From: a bacterium
GTDB taxonomy: Bacteria > Spirochaetota > Spirochaetia > JABEVK01
Assembly: GCA_021781625.1 (NCBI GenBank)
Contig: JAJXWL010000007.1
Location: forward strand, 1 to 27,343
DNA length: 27,343 nucleotides
Reading direction: 5' to 3'
Within the stretch, counting starts at the first letter, position 1, and each line of letters begins with the position of its first letter. Both the position numbers and the translations under genes were made by a program. Of this stretch, positions 18,108 to 25,863 are shown piece after piece. Under the pieces are notes generated by a model. It was given only the letters and a program-made list of their open reading frames with translations, did no database searches and was not told the DNA's origin.

Positions 18108-19760
18108 TCACCCCTTGGCGCGTTTGTTAAGAAAATATTCTCGCAACCGCGCCGCTGTGGTGGGACGGGGTAAGACGGTCAAACCCCGCTGTTGAAGCCG
18201 TTCAAGCTCCGCTTCGGTGCCTTCTGACAAAAGAAGAACAAATTCGGGCGGGGCCAAGCGAGCACAGGCATTTTTGAGTTGGTTGAGAGCTTCTAACAGG
18301 GGGGTTAGCGAAAGTTGAGTCCCCAAAAAGACAAAGTGAAAGTTCCCCTTGGCAACTTCTTTAAGGGCCACAGAAACTGTATTTACAAGGACAAAGCGTA
18401 AACCCAGCTGTTCACTGGCCTTTTGCAAGGCGAGACCTAAAAAAGGGTCATCCTCGACAAAAAGGACCTCGGGGTGCTCTTCTAAGCGACCGGGTGCCTC
18501 GACTTGAAACGGCAGGAAAGGAATTTTTACTAAGAATTCCGAGCCTTTACCCTCGACACTCGTTACGGTGAGTTTCCCTCCTAAAAGTTGCACCAACCGT
18601 TGTGCCAAGGCTAACCCTAGGCCGAGGCCACCGTATTGTCGGCGAGAAGAACCATCGATCTGTTGAAAGGGTTGAAACAACTGCTGTTGCTTTTCTGGGG
18701 ATAGCCCAATCCCCGTATCGCTGACGTTGACGGTTAACTCGCGCAGGCCAGCGGGGTGTTGCGTCGCACTCAAGTCGACACGGATGCTACCCTGGTGCGT
18801 AAACTTTATCGCGTTGTCTAAAAGAATGTCGAGAATTTGCCTTAGCCGTTCTGGGTCAGTTTCGACAACGGGGGGCAATTGTCCGCTTAGTTTGACGACC
18901 AGGGTCAAACCCTTGGAGGTCGCCAGAGGTCCCCAACTAGCGACGAGGTTATGAACGAGCTTATCGAAGACAAGGGTGTCGAGTTCTAAGTGGAGCTCCT
19001 TTGCTTCGACTTTCGCCAGGTCGATAAGCCCATTAATTAGGTTGGCCAGGTGCGTTTCGGCCGATTCGAGGGCGTCTAAGTAGTCGGACTGCGTGTCAGT
19101 GAGGATTGTTCCCTTTAAAAGTTCGGTAAACCCTATCAACGTGAAAAGCGGTGTGCGTAATTCATGGCTCAAGTTCGAGAGAAGTTGGGTTTTGACTTGA
19201 GCCGCTGCTTCGGCGCTTTCTTTGGCTTGCCGTAGTTCTTGAAGAAGCCGGACATGGGTAATGAGGTTTCCACTATAATCAGCTACGAGTTCCAAAAGGT
19301 GCTGGTCATGGTCCTCAAAATCCCGTTGGCCTGGAAGGTTAATCGCTGTTAGTGTTCCCAGTAAATGGGAACCCGAGAGCAGAGGCACAACCAGGATTGA
19401 TCCTGCCGCCGTTTCACTTCGACGACGTTTAACGGCTTCGGATTCACGGGGATCGCTTAGGTACTGTGACGAAAGTGCACTTTGATGAGTTTTGATCACC
19501 CAACCACTCAACCCTGAAAGCATCTCGGAAGCTGAAACCTTTAGATCGATCAGTTCTTGGCCGGGACCAGAGCGAAGGTAGAAATCCAGCCCTGTACGGA
19601 GTTCGTTGAAGACAATAAGAGCCATTCTATCGGCATCTAAAAGCCTGGTAATTTGATTCAGTATCGTCTGCAGGGCGTCTTGAAGGGATTGCGCTGACCA
19701 GGCTTGGGTTTCTACCGACAAAAAGAATTCCCGTAAGTCCTTCCAGCGGTCGGCACTCAT
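18108..19760 (-). CDS. GAF-domain sensor histidine kinase with degenerate receiver
   Basis: A 550-residue soluble hybrid kinase. Residues 20-170 form a GAF domain (cytoplasmic ligand or redox sensing), and no membrane helix is present. The HisKA domain holds H199 in LLSNLSHELRTP. The HATPase domain has the N box DNAIKFT, DTGIGL and GGLGLGLALAQRLV. The C-terminal receiver (about 430-550) keeps the acidic pocket VEDD (435-438). The phosphoacceptor Asp is G480 (FVFLGTQL), and the usual KP lysine is R532. It probably cannot accept phosphate. It is the last gene after the esterase and alkyltransferase-like genes. No cognate regulator is adjacent. Confidence 0.9.
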   Translation of the reverse strand: MSADRWKDLREFFLSVETQAWSAQSLQDALQTILNQITRLLDADRMALIVFNELRTGLDFYLRSGPGQELIDLKVSASEMLSGLSGWVIKTHQSALSSQYLSDPRESEAVKRRRSETAAGSILVVPLLSGSHLLGTLTAINLPGQRDFEDHDQHLLELVADYSGNLITHVRLLQELRQAKESAEAAAQVKTQLLSNLSHELRTPLFTLIGFTELLKGTILTDTQSDYLDALESAETHLANLINGLIDLAKVEAKELHLELDTLVFDKLVHNLVASWGPLATSKGLTLVVKLSGQLPPVVETDPERLRQILDILLDNAIKFTHQGSIRVDLSATQHPAGLRELTVNVSDTGIGLSPEKQQQLFQPFQQIDGSSRRQYGGLGLGLALAQRLVQLLGGKLTVTSVEGKGSEFLVKIPFLPFQVEAPGRLEEHPEVLFVEDDPFLGLALQKASEQLGLRFVLVNTVSVALKEVAKGNFHFVFLGTQLSLTPLLEALNQLKNACARLAPPEFVLLLSEGTEAELERLQQRGLTVLPRPTTAARLREYFLNKRAKG

Positions 19761-19766
19761 TCTTTA

Positions 19767-19795
19767 ACTCTAGGAGAAAATCTGTTAAGTGTCAA
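19767..19795 (-). promoter_or_regulatory. Possible promoter just before the histidine kinase
   Basis: On the minus strand TTGACA (19795-19790), a 17-base spacer and TAGAGT (19772-19767) precede the ATG at 19760. The start point would fall on or next to the ATG, so any transcript would be leaderless or nearly so. There is also no strong Shine-Dalgarno. The TTGACA overlaps the previous gene's stop. Confidence 0.4.
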
Positions 19796-20124
19796 ATTCG
19801 GGTTGTTTGTGGGTTGGTCGCCAGGAAAAAGTCTGCCGAGACTTGGTTGTTGGTCACCGTGACGCCCTCCGCTTCTAAAAGTTGACGCTGAAGGTCGCGT
19901 TCTATAGGGTCACTCAAGGCGAGTTGCCCATTGGCGCGAAGAACGCGGTGCCAGGGGAGGCCCGGCGAGGTTCGCAGAACCCAGACTACGGTTCTTGCCC
20001 CTCGGGGCAAGCCCGCCCACGCCGCCACTTGGCCATAAGACACGACTCGGCCCGCAGGAAGAGTTCTTAGAACAGCGCGGATACGGTCAAAGACCCCAGG
20101 CTCTTGACGGGATCTAGGCTCCAT
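19792..20124 (-). CDS. Alkyltransferase-like (ATL) protein
   Basis: ATL proteins bind O6-alkylguanine without removing the alkyl group and hand lesions to nucleotide excision repair. The 110-residue product is the MGMT DNA-binding domain alone: FDRIRAVLRTLPAGRVVSYGQVA, GLPRGARTV with the arginine finger, then PWHRVLRANG. The methyl-accepting cysteine of PCHRV is W58, the hallmark of ATL. The ATG at 20124 is 1 base after the upstream stop. A longer reading would run back into the esterase gene and is unlikely. Confidence 0.9.
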   Translation of the reverse strand: MEPRSRQEPGVFDRIRAVLRTLPAGRVVSYGQVAAWAGLPRGARTVVWVLRTSPGLPWHRVLRANGQLALSDPIERDLQRQLLEAEGVTVTNNQVSADFFLATNPQTTRI

Positions 20125-20125
20125 T

Positions 20126-20914
20126 TTACGGTTGCCGCGAAAGCCAAGTATTGATAGCCGCCAGTACTTCTTGAGGTTTTTCGGCATGCAACCAATGCCC
20201 AGCCTGGGGTATGGTTTGAAGCTCAGCTTGCTCAAATAACTGCCGAATCAGAGCGTGATCTTGCAAGCGAACGTAGTCAGAGTTCCCTCCGGCCAAGAAG
20301 AGGGCTGGTCCGGGGTACGAACGAGGCGAGCCTTGGGGCGTTTGCCCCTGTAAGGGTTTCCAAATTTCGTCATAGTGCGTTTCGAGGGCTTGCAGGTTAA
20401 GTTTCCAGCGCCAGGAGGGTGAGCCTTCTTGGGGAACCAAGCTTTTTAGGAGAAACTGAAGGGTGGGGCGGTCAGGGATCTGGGCTTCGAGGGCTTTTTG
20501 AGCCTCAGACCGGCTGGCTAGGGTCGCTAGGTCGAGGGCTCGCAAGGCGGGAACGAAGCCAGCGTAATGCGGCTCGTAGGCTCGTGGAGCCATGTCCAAA
20601 CTGATTAACCCCCGAAAGCGTTGGGGTTCGGATAACGCCGCTTCCATGGCCACTTTGCCACCAAGGGAGTGACCTCCCACCAGCACGGACTCGAGCTGGT
20701 GTTGTGTCAAAAAGTCTAAAAGATCGCCTGCCAAAAGGGGAACCGAGAACTCGTCGGCCCAGGGGGAATCGCCGTGGTTCCTTAGGTCGGGGAGCCATAC
20801 CTCACAACCAGTGAACTTGGCCCCCAAGGTCAACCAATTGTCGCCGGAACCAAAAAGGCCATGAAGAAAAACCAAAGGACGGCCAGCTCCTATTTTTCGG
20901 TAATTCAACGTCAT
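20126..20914 (-). CDS. YbfF-like alpha/beta hydrolase (esterase)
   Basis: A 262-residue alpha/beta hydrolase. It has the oxyanion block LVFLHGLFGSGDNW, PDLRNHGDSP, the nucleophile elbow GGHSLGGK (S83), ISLDMAPRAY and the C-terminal AGHWLHAEKP with H240. This pattern is close to the YbfF family of acyl-CoA or ester thioesterases. The substrate is not readable. The ATG at 20914 has AAGGTG 7 bases before it, so the 29-residue upstream extension is rejected. It leads a three-gene minus-strand unit and is divergent from apt. Confidence 0.87.
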   Translation of the reverse strand: MTLNYRKIGAGRPLVFLHGLFGSGDNWLTLGAKFTGCEVWLPDLRNHGDSPWADEFSVPLLAGDLLDFLTQHQLESVLVGGHSLGGKVAMEAALSEPQRFRGLISLDMAPRAYEPHYAGFVPALRALDLATLASRSEAQKALEAQIPDRPTLQFLLKSLVPQEGSPSWRWKLNLQALETHYDEIWKPLQGQTPQGSPRSYPGPALFLAGGNSDYVRLQDHALIRQLFEQAELQTIPQAGHWLHAEKPQEVLAAINTWLSRQP

Positions 20915-20969
20915 GCTTAACACCTTACCCCAGACCTCGTGTGAAACGCAAACGTCTGTCCTAGACAAT

Positions 20970-20998
20970 TTGACAGTCGGGGTGAAACGTGTTACCAA
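20970..20998 (+). promoter_or_regulatory. Possible promoter of apt
   Basis: A perfect TTGACA (20970-20975) is followed after 17 bases by a poor TACCAA (20993-20998). It lies 25 bases before the apt start in the 108-base divergent gap. The same gap holds a short inverted repeat TGTC-CTA-GACA (20957-20967) just upstream. Only the -35 is strong. Confidence 0.35.
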
Positions 20999-21022
20999 CA
21001 AAAGGGAGCGGGAGGGGCCGTT

Positions 21023-21565
21023 ATGGAGTTTGATCTTGAGGCAGTCATTCGTAAGATTCCTGATTTTCCCAAACCGGGTATTCTCTTTTATGATATTACG
21101 GGAATTTTATCCTCGCCGGAGGCCTATGCCTATGTCATCGACGAGTTAACTCAGCGCTACCAGTCGCGGGGCCTGTCGGGAATTGCCGCCGTGGAATCGC
21201 GGGGTTTTGTCTTTGCCGCCCCCTTGGCACTCAAACTAGGTTTGCCCTTGATTCTCATTCGCAAAAAAGGAAAGCTCCCTGGGCTTACCCTAAGCAAACG
21301 CTATGCTCTGGAATACGGCGAGGCCGAAATCGAAGTTCAGCGGGCGGATGTCAGGCCTGGGATGAGGCTCTTGCTCTTGGATGACCTGCTGGCTACGGGG
21401 GGGACTCTCCGCGCCTCCGCCGAGCTCTTGGAGGAGGCTGGAGCCTTGGTGACCGATTTATTTTGTGTGGTCGGCCTACCCTTTTTGCACCCCGAGCGAC
21501 AACTGGGCAACCGCCGGGTCGAAACCTTGGTACAGTACGAACACGAATCGACTCAACACCGTTAA
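21023..21565 (+). CDS. apt: Adenine phosphoribosyltransferase
   Basis: Apt salvages adenine with PRPP to give AMP. The 180-residue product starts near the family site with [21 protein letters not shown] and has [15 protein letters not shown]. The flexible-loop KKGKLPG follows, and the PRPP-binding [14 protein letters not shown] spans 117-130. Length is normal. The ribosome-binding site is the GGGAGG around 21011-21016. Its stop overlaps the stop of the convergent DUF711 gene in a shared TTAA. Confidence 0.95.
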   Translation: MEFDLEAVIRKIPDFPKPGILFYDITGILSSPEAYAYVIDELTQRYQSRGLSGIAAVESRGFVFAAPLALKLGLPLILIRKKGKLPGLTLSKRYALEYGEAEIEVQRADVRPGMRLLLLDDLLATGGTLRASAELLEEAGALVTDLFCVVGLPFLHPERQLGNRRVETLVQYEHESTQHR

Positions 21566-22923
21566 TTTTTAAAACTGTGCACCGGAGCGGGAATTCGTCC
21601 CCCACGATCGATAAAGGCCGCAGACGAGAGGGTGCTGACCGGCATGACGGGGCCACCCCCCAAGAGTCCGCCGAATTCCACCCAGTCGCCCGCTTTCATG
21701 CCGGGGACGGGGATGACTCTCACGGCAGTCGTCTTATGGTTGATTACCCCTATGGCAGCCTCATCGGCAATCAGCCCCGACAGGGTTTGGGCGGGGGTAT
21801 CACCGGGAACGGCAATCATGTCTAAACCCACCGAGCACACACAGGTCATGGCTTCGAGTTTTTCGAGGGATAAGCCCCCGCTTTGAACCGCCTCGACCAT
21901 TCCTTCATCTTCGGTAACGGGAATGAAGGCCCCTGAAAGGCCCCCCACATGTGAGCTGGCCATAATGCCGCCTTTTTTGACCGCATCGTTAAGAAGGGCC
22001 AGTGCCGCTGTACTCCCGGGAGCTCCCACCCGTTCTAGCCCCATTTCTTGCAAAATTCTGGCAACGGAATCGCCCACCGCTGGGGTGGGGGCCAACGAAA
22101 GGTCAATGATTCCAAAGGGAACGTTGAGGCGTCGGCTGGCCTCTCGGGCGACAAGTTCTCCCATCCGGGTAATTTTGAAGGCGGTTCGTTTGATGGTTTC
22201 GGCCACCGTATCAAAGGGTGCTTTTTCAAGGTTCTCGAGGGCACTCTTGATAACCCCAGGACCAGACAAACCGACATTGATGACGACTTCGCCTTCGCCA
22301 GGACCGTGGTAGGCCCCGGCCATAAAAGGGTTATCTTCGACCGAGTTGGCAAAGACAACCAGCTTGGCACACCCTAAACCCTGGGCGTTGGCGGTACGTC
22401 CTGCCAGAGCTTTCAGCACAAAACCCATCTGACGAACGGCGTCCATGTTGATTCCGGCCTGAGTAGAGCCAACGTTGACGCTGGCGCACACCCTTTCGGT
22501 TTCGGCGAGGGCTTGGGGTATGGAACGGATGAGAATACGGTCACCCCTGGTATAGCCCTTTTGTACCAGAGCCGAAAACCCACCGAGAAAGTTGACCCCT
22601 GTTTGACGGGCCGCCGCATCAAGCGTGTGCGCAAAGGCAACGTACGATTTGTCCGAGGAGGCTTCGGCAACCATAGCGATGGGTGTGACAGCGATGCGCT
22701 TGTTAATGATGGGTATACCGTATTCGAGGCTAATGGCCTCACCGACACTAACGAGGTTCTCGGCATAGCGGCAAATTTTGTCGTAAATTTTTTGACGAGC
22801 CTGCGCTCCCGAAGTGCTAGCGCAGTCACGAAGGGATATGCCCATGGTAATGGTGCGGACATCCAGCTTTTGGGAGCGGAACATCTGGATTGTTTCGTCA
22901 ATTTCGGCGTTCGTAAAAACCAT
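21562..22923 (-). CDS. PFL family protein (DUF711, UPF0210)
   Basis: A 453-residue cytoplasmic protein that matches the DUF711/UPF0210 family along its length. It has [62 protein letters not shown] and a Gly-rich C-terminus. The family is structurally related to pyruvate formate-lyase-type barrels, and its reaction is unknown. It begins 1 base after the stop of an ACT-domain gene. This pairing is widely conserved and suggests that the ACT protein regulates or binds it. It overlaps the apt stop. Confidence 0.93.
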   Translation of the reverse strand: MVFTNAEIDETIQMFRSQKLDVRTITMGISLRDCASTSGAQARQKIYDKICRYAENLVSVGEAISLEYGIPIINKRIAVTPIAMVAEASSDKSYVAFAHTLDAAARQTGVNFLGGFSALVQKGYTRGDRILIRSIPQALAETERVCASVNVGSTQAGINMDAVRQMGFVLKALAGRTANAQGLGCAKLVVFANSVEDNPFMAGAYHGPGEGEVVINVGLSGPGVIKSALENLEKAPFDTVAETIKRTAFKITRMGELVAREASRRLNVPFGIIDLSLAPTPAVGDSVARILQEMGLERVGAPGSTAALALLNDAVKKGGIMASSHVGGLSGAFIPVTEDEGMVEAVQSGGLSLEKLEAMTCVCSVGLDMIAVPGDTPAQTLSGLIADEAAIGVINHKTTAVRVIPVPGMKAGDWVEFGGLLGGGPVMPVSTLSSAAFIDRGGRIPAPVHSFKN

Positions 22924-22924
22924 T

Positions 22925-23194
22925 CTAGATCCTGTGCATCGCTTTCAGAACTTCTTCGTGAATGAGGGTAATCTGCACACCTAACTGGCGTCCCTCGACT
23001 TCTAGCCTGTCATTGAGGGTTTTTCGATCAACGGACAGATGCCCTATATCCACCTTCATGATCATCGTAAAGTATTCTTCGAGGATGGTTTGGCTGATCG
23101 AGAGGATGTTGACACCTGAAGCCGATAAAGCTTGGGTGACCCCAGCGATAATCCCGACGCGGTCCTTGCCGACCACCGTGACAATGGCGTCCAT
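22925..23194 (-). CDS. ACT-domain regulatory protein (UPF0237)
   Basis: An 89-residue single ACT domain: [41 protein letters not shown] and a C-terminal amphipathic helix. ACT domains usually bind small molecules such as amino acids. GKDRVGI fits the Gly at the ligand turn. Its ATG overlaps the adk stop (TAATG), and it is followed 1 base later by the DUF711 gene, its usual partner. A short RNA-binding role has not been shown for it. Confidence 0.93.
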   Translation of the reverse strand: MDAIVTVVGKDRVGIIAGVTQALSASGVNILSISQTILEEYFTMIMKVDIGHLSVDRKTLNDRLEVEGRQLGVQITLIHEEVLKAMHRI

Positions 23195-23823
23195 TAGACG
23201 TTCAAGGCCTTTTTCAAGGCGGCGAGAACCGACTCGGGAGCAGGCGCCGCGTCAATATCTTTGAGCAAGCCTTTTTGCCGGTAAAAGGTAATGAGGGGTT
23301 CAGTTTGAGCCTTATAAACACGCAAGCGTTCTTGGATGGCTTCGGGAGCATCGTCAGGGCGCTGAATAAGCTCACCAGAACAGTTGTCACAGACTCCCGG
23401 TTGACGGGGAGGGAGGTTCTGAAGGTGAAAGCTGGCTCCGCAGGCTTTACAAACGCGTCGTCCCGACAAGCGTTGAACAATCACCCCGTCGGCGAGGACA
23501 AAGTTGATTACCGCTTCGGGCTTGGCAAAGCCGTCAAGTGCCTGGGCCTGCGTAACAGTGCGGGGAAAACCGTCAAGTAAGTAACCGTTTTGGCAATCGG
23601 CTTTGTTCAAGCGGTCTTGAACAATTTCGATGGTGGTTTCGTCAGGAACGAGCGCGCCCGAGTCGAGGATCTTTTTCACCTTAAGGCCCAAAGGTGTGCC
23701 CTCTTTAATATTGGACCGAAAAATATCTCCCGTTGAAATATGGGGGAGGTGAAACGCCTCTTTGGCAAGAACGGCTAATGTCCCTTTACCAGCGCCGGGG
23801 GGGCCTAAAAAGATCAGCTTCAT
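23194..23823 (-). CDS. adk: Adenylate kinase
   Basis: Adk interconverts ATP plus AMP and two ADP. The 209-residue product has the P-loop GPPGAGKGT (7-15), HISTGDIFR, GYLLDGFPRTV and RRPDD-type LID contacts (QRPDDAPEAIQERL). The LID is the long zinc type with C125, C128, C145 and C148. The ATG at 23823 has AAGGAG upstream. A longer in-frame reading from 23904 is rejected because it lacks family similarity. Its stop overlaps the ACT gene. A purine-related apt lies nearby on the other strand. Confidence 0.97.
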   Translation of the reverse strand: MKLIFLGPPGAGKGTLAVLAKEAFHLPHISTGDIFRSNIKEGTPLGLKVKKILDSGALVPDETTIEIVQDRLNKADCQNGYLLDGFPRTVTQAQALDGFAKPEAVINFVLADGVIVQRLSGRRVCKACGASFHLQNLPPRQPGVCDNCSGELIQRPDDAPEAIQERLRVYKAQTEPLITFYRQKGLLKDIDAAPAPESVLAALKKALNV

Positions 23824-23837
23824 AGAAGACTCCTTGG

Positions 23838-24092
23838 TTAAAATTCGAGCCGATCGAACAAGCTTTGAAAATTCTGGGGCTTTTCTCGGCAAGCGGGACT
23901 GCATAGCCCGTCGCCGTCCGGCTCATGGGGAAAGGGCTTCTGACAGACCCGGCAAAGGTCAAAGGTCTCGGCGCATTCCGGCGAGCAGTATACCTGTTTT
24001 GAGCCGTCCTGCAAAGCGAAAAAGCTTCCGCAGGTACGGCAATTGACGAGTCGAGGTTCTAAAGAAGGTTCACTCTGAGCTTCGGTGCTAAT
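23838..24092 (-). CDS. Eight-cysteine zinc-finger ORF with no standard start codon
   Basis: Between the beta-helix gene and adk is an open frame of 87 codons (24101 to 23841, then TAA) with no ATG, GTG or TTG before its cysteines. It holds two treble-clef-like units: CRTCGSFFAL...VYCSPECAETF and CRVCQKPFPHE...LCSPAC, eight Cys in pairs C-x2-C/C-x3-C. This pattern is unlikely by chance. The coordinates given assume an ATT start at 24092, 8 bases after AGG (24103-24101), giving 84 residues. The frame continues in phase directly after the TAG of the upstream gene, so stop read-through is an alternative, as is a base error. It ends 14 bases before adk. Function unknown; nucleic-acid or protein binding is possible. 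Confidence 0.6.
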   Translation of the reverse strand: MSTEAQSEPSLEPRLVNCRTCGSFFALQDGSKQVYCSPECAETFDLCRVCQKPFPHEPDGDGLCSPACREKPQNFQSLFDRLEF

Positions 24093-24101
24093 GCTGGTGA
24101 C

Positions 24102-24770
24102 CTAGCGCAGTTGATCCCATTCAACGGCGCCTTTGACAATTTTGTCCTGAGGAATGAGTCCCCTCAGATTCACCATGGGGTAAACCACCGTATTGCGGCC
24201 AACAATGGTCCCGGGGTTAAGAACGGTTTGACAGCCCACATCCACGAAGTCACCTAACAAAGCACCAAATTTTTTGAGGCCGGTTTGGACGGGACCTTCT
24301 TCGGGGTGAAGGACAATTTCTGTCTTGGTATACTTGAGGTTGGACAAAATTGCCCCTGCACCCAAATGCACCATGTAGCCGACCACGGAATCGCCCAAGT
24401 AGTTAAAGTGTGCCGCCTGCACACCGTCAAAGAGAATCGAGTTTTTGATTTCGGTGGAATTCCCCAGAACGCAGTTGTTTCCGGCAAGAACGTTCTCACG
24501 AATATAACAGCCTGGACGTAACTCGCAATCATGGCCGATAATTGCCGGCCCAATCAGGGCTGCCCGCGGGTCAATGAGGCAACCTTTGCCAACCCAAACA
24601 TTTTCGACAATCTGTTCGTAGTCTTTGCCCAATTTGGGGCCGGTTTCGCGAATGAAGTCTTTCAACAGCGGAAGCACCTCCCAGCCAAAGGCGGTACGCT
24701 CAAAAAGCGGCACGGCAAGGGTCCGTTCCAGGTTAAACAGCTTTTTATGAACCAAATCAACTTTGCGCAC
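24102..24770 (-). CDS. Left-handed beta-helix (GlmU-like) protein without transferase half
   Basis: A 222-residue protein. A helical head is followed by hexapeptide-repeat turns (about 58-210): VWVGKGCLIDPRAALIGPAI, CYIRENVLAGNNCVLGNSTEI, HFNYLGDSVVGYMVHLGAGA, LSNLKYTKTEI and a C-terminal VGRNTVVYPM. This resembles the acyltransferase half of GlmU and sugar-1-phosphate nucleotidyltransferase C-domains, but the nucleotidyltransferase domain is absent. It may be a sugar-acetyltransferase-like enzyme or a binding protein. GTG start at 24770 is preceded by GGGAGG. It leads the minus-strand group through adk. Confidence 0.75.
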   Translation of the reverse strand: MRKVDLVHKKLFNLERTLAVPLFERTAFGWEVLPLLKDFIRETGPKLGKDYEQIVENVWVGKGCLIDPRAALIGPAIIGHDCELRPGCYIRENVLAGNNCVLGNSTEIKNSILFDGVQAAHFNYLGDSVVGYMVHLGAGAILSNLKYTKTEIVLHPEEGPVQTGLKKFGALLGDFVDVGCQTVLNPGTIVGRNTVVYPMVNLRGLIPQDKIVKGAVEWDQLR

Positions 24771-24837
24771 AATTCCTCCCTAGCTACCGTAAATGCGGCT
24801 ATTTATTCATTCTAACTCAATAAGTCAGAAAAGAAAG

Positions 24838-24868
24838 AGAAAAATGCTCAGGATGTGTAAGATTCCTG
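24838..24868 (-). terminator. Possible weak terminator after the TauE gene
   Basis: Reading the minus strand, CAGGA pairs with TCCTG across a 10-base loop (24868-24849), followed by a short T run near 24844-24840. The stem is only 5 pairs, so termination is uncertain. The 116-base gap to the beta-helix gene otherwise shows no clear feature. Confidence 0.3.
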
Positions 24869-24886
24869 CGGACGAAGGCGAGGCGA

Positions 24887-25660
24887 TTAGACCAAGGTAA
24901 GACCCAAAAGGGCCAGCCCTGTGCCCATGACGGGTTTCAAGATTTGATCTGGCACTTTGGGTGCTAACCACGAACCAACGGCAAGGGCCGGAATCGACCC
25001 CAGACTTAACCATAAGACTGCCCAAAGATCGACATGCCCGGTGGCAAGCTGGGCTAAACCCGCTGTCAGAGTTAGGGGAAAAGCATGGGCAAGGTCGCTG
25101 CCAATGATTTTTGAAGCCGAAAGTCGGGGAAAGAGTAAACTCAAAGCGGCGGCACCCACAGCGCCTGCCCCTGCAGAAGTGAGGGTAACGAGGACACCTA
25201 AGAACGCTCCAAGAAGAATTGTCAGAACTTTGCGGGGAGGTTGGGTTGGTTCGGACGGTGAGTCTATGACGGGTTTGTGCAAGCTCAGGCGTAATAGAAC
25301 CAAAGCTCCGGTACCGATCAAGACAAGACCCAAGAGCACCTTGACGGTAGTAGCCTGAACGGCGTGGGGAACGCCGAGTCTTTGCCAAACAACGAGTGTT
25401 AGAATAGAAGCCGGTAAGCTCCCCAAAAGCAACCAGCCGACTAACGGCCAGGCCACATTGTGGCGACGGGAATGCAGATAGGCACCGCTTGCTTTGGTGA
25501 TGGCCGCGTAAACCAAGTCAGTTCCAACGGCGTCAACGGGGGGAAAGCCCAAGGAGAGTAAAAGGGGAGTCATGAGCGTGCCGCCGCCCACTCCAGACAG
25601 ACCAACGAGTAACCCTACGGCAAGACCCGCCAAGCCTAAGACAAGACCCGAGTGCTCCAT
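24887..25660 (-). CDS. TauE/SafE (DUF81) family permease
   Basis: A 257-residue inner-membrane protein with about eight helices in two inverted halves. Each half starts with a Gly-rich repeat: VGLSGVGGGTLMTPLL with DAVGTDLVYAAITKASGA, and LTSAGAGAVGAAALSLLFP with IIGSDLAHAFPLTLTAG. This is typical of TauE/SafE transporters for sulfite, sulfoacetate or related anions; the substrate is not fixed. AGAGGGG precedes the ATG at 25660. It is divergent from the EamA permease. Confidence 0.9.
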   Translation of the reverse strand: MEHSGLVLGLAGLAVGLLVGLSGVGGGTLMTPLLLSLGFPPVDAVGTDLVYAAITKASGAYLHSRRHNVAWPLVGWLLLGSLPASILTLVVWQRLGVPHAVQATTVKVLLGLVLIGTGALVLLRLSLHKPVIDSPSEPTQPPRKVLTILLGAFLGVLVTLTSAGAGAVGAAALSLLFPRLSASKIIGSDLAHAFPLTLTAGLAQLATGHVDLWAVLWLSLGSIPALAVGSWLAPKVPDQILKPVMGTGLALLGLTLV

Positions 25661-25694
25661 GCTTATGCCCCTCTCTGTTTGTAATAGTTAATCT

Positions 25695-25710
25695 ACTTGT
25701 GTTTATAAGT
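25695..25710. promoter_or_regulatory. Possible operator in the divergent permease gap
   Basis: ACTTGTGTTTATAAGT is an imperfect palindrome with ACTT/AAGT ends. A further CAAGT lies at 25711-25715, making ACTTG...CAAGT. It overlaps the predicted start point of the TauE gene, where a repressor would act. There is no other evidence. Confidence 0.35.
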
Positions 25711-25712
25711 CA

Positions 25713-25740
25713 AGTATAAAGAAAATCCGCCTTTTGCTAA
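25713..25740 (-). promoter_or_regulatory. Likely promoter of the TauE-family permease
   Basis: Minus-strand TTAGCA (25740-25735), a 16-base spacer and TATACT (25718-25713) lie 53 bases upstream of the ATG. The -10 matches five of six bases. The same divergent gap (25661-25863) must hold an EamA promoter, for which I see no good match. Confidence 0.55.
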
Positions 25741-25814
25741 CTAGCTCTTAGGGTTTTGTCTAGGTTATGTTGAGTGTGTTTGCTACGTTATACCAAGCCT
25801 CACGACTACGTAGT

Positions 25815-25833
25815 GGTAAGGCTCACTCTTACC
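25815..25833 (+). other. Short hairpin in the EamA leader
   Basis: GGTAAG and CTTACC form a perfect 6-pair stem with a 7-base loop, followed by an A-rich TAAAAAAAG. It is preceded by a perfect palindrome ACTACGTAGT (25805-25814). There is no T run, so it is not a terminator. A transcript or protein-binding role is possible. Confidence 0.4.
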
Positions 25834-25863
25834 TAAAAAAAGAGGGTGAACCGTGGAGAAGTT

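Noticed and set aside
22413..22901. 162-codon minus-strand ORF inside the DUF711 gene
   Set aside because: It is a shifted-frame shadow of a well-conserved family protein on the same strand.
23824..23904. 27-residue N-terminal extension of adenylate kinase
   Set aside because: The family starts at MKLIFLGPPGAGKG with AAGGAG in front. The extension reads through the zinc-finger ORF in another frame.
23762..24046. 94-codon plus-strand ORF across the adk start
   Set aside because: It is antisense to adk and the zinc-finger ORF, is Arg-rich without motifs and has no Shine-Dalgarno.
24825..25388. 187-codon minus-strand ORF overlapping the TauE gene
   Set aside because: It is in another frame of a clear eight-helix permease, has a Cys/Arg/Ser-rich composition without motifs, and lacks its own ribosome-binding site.
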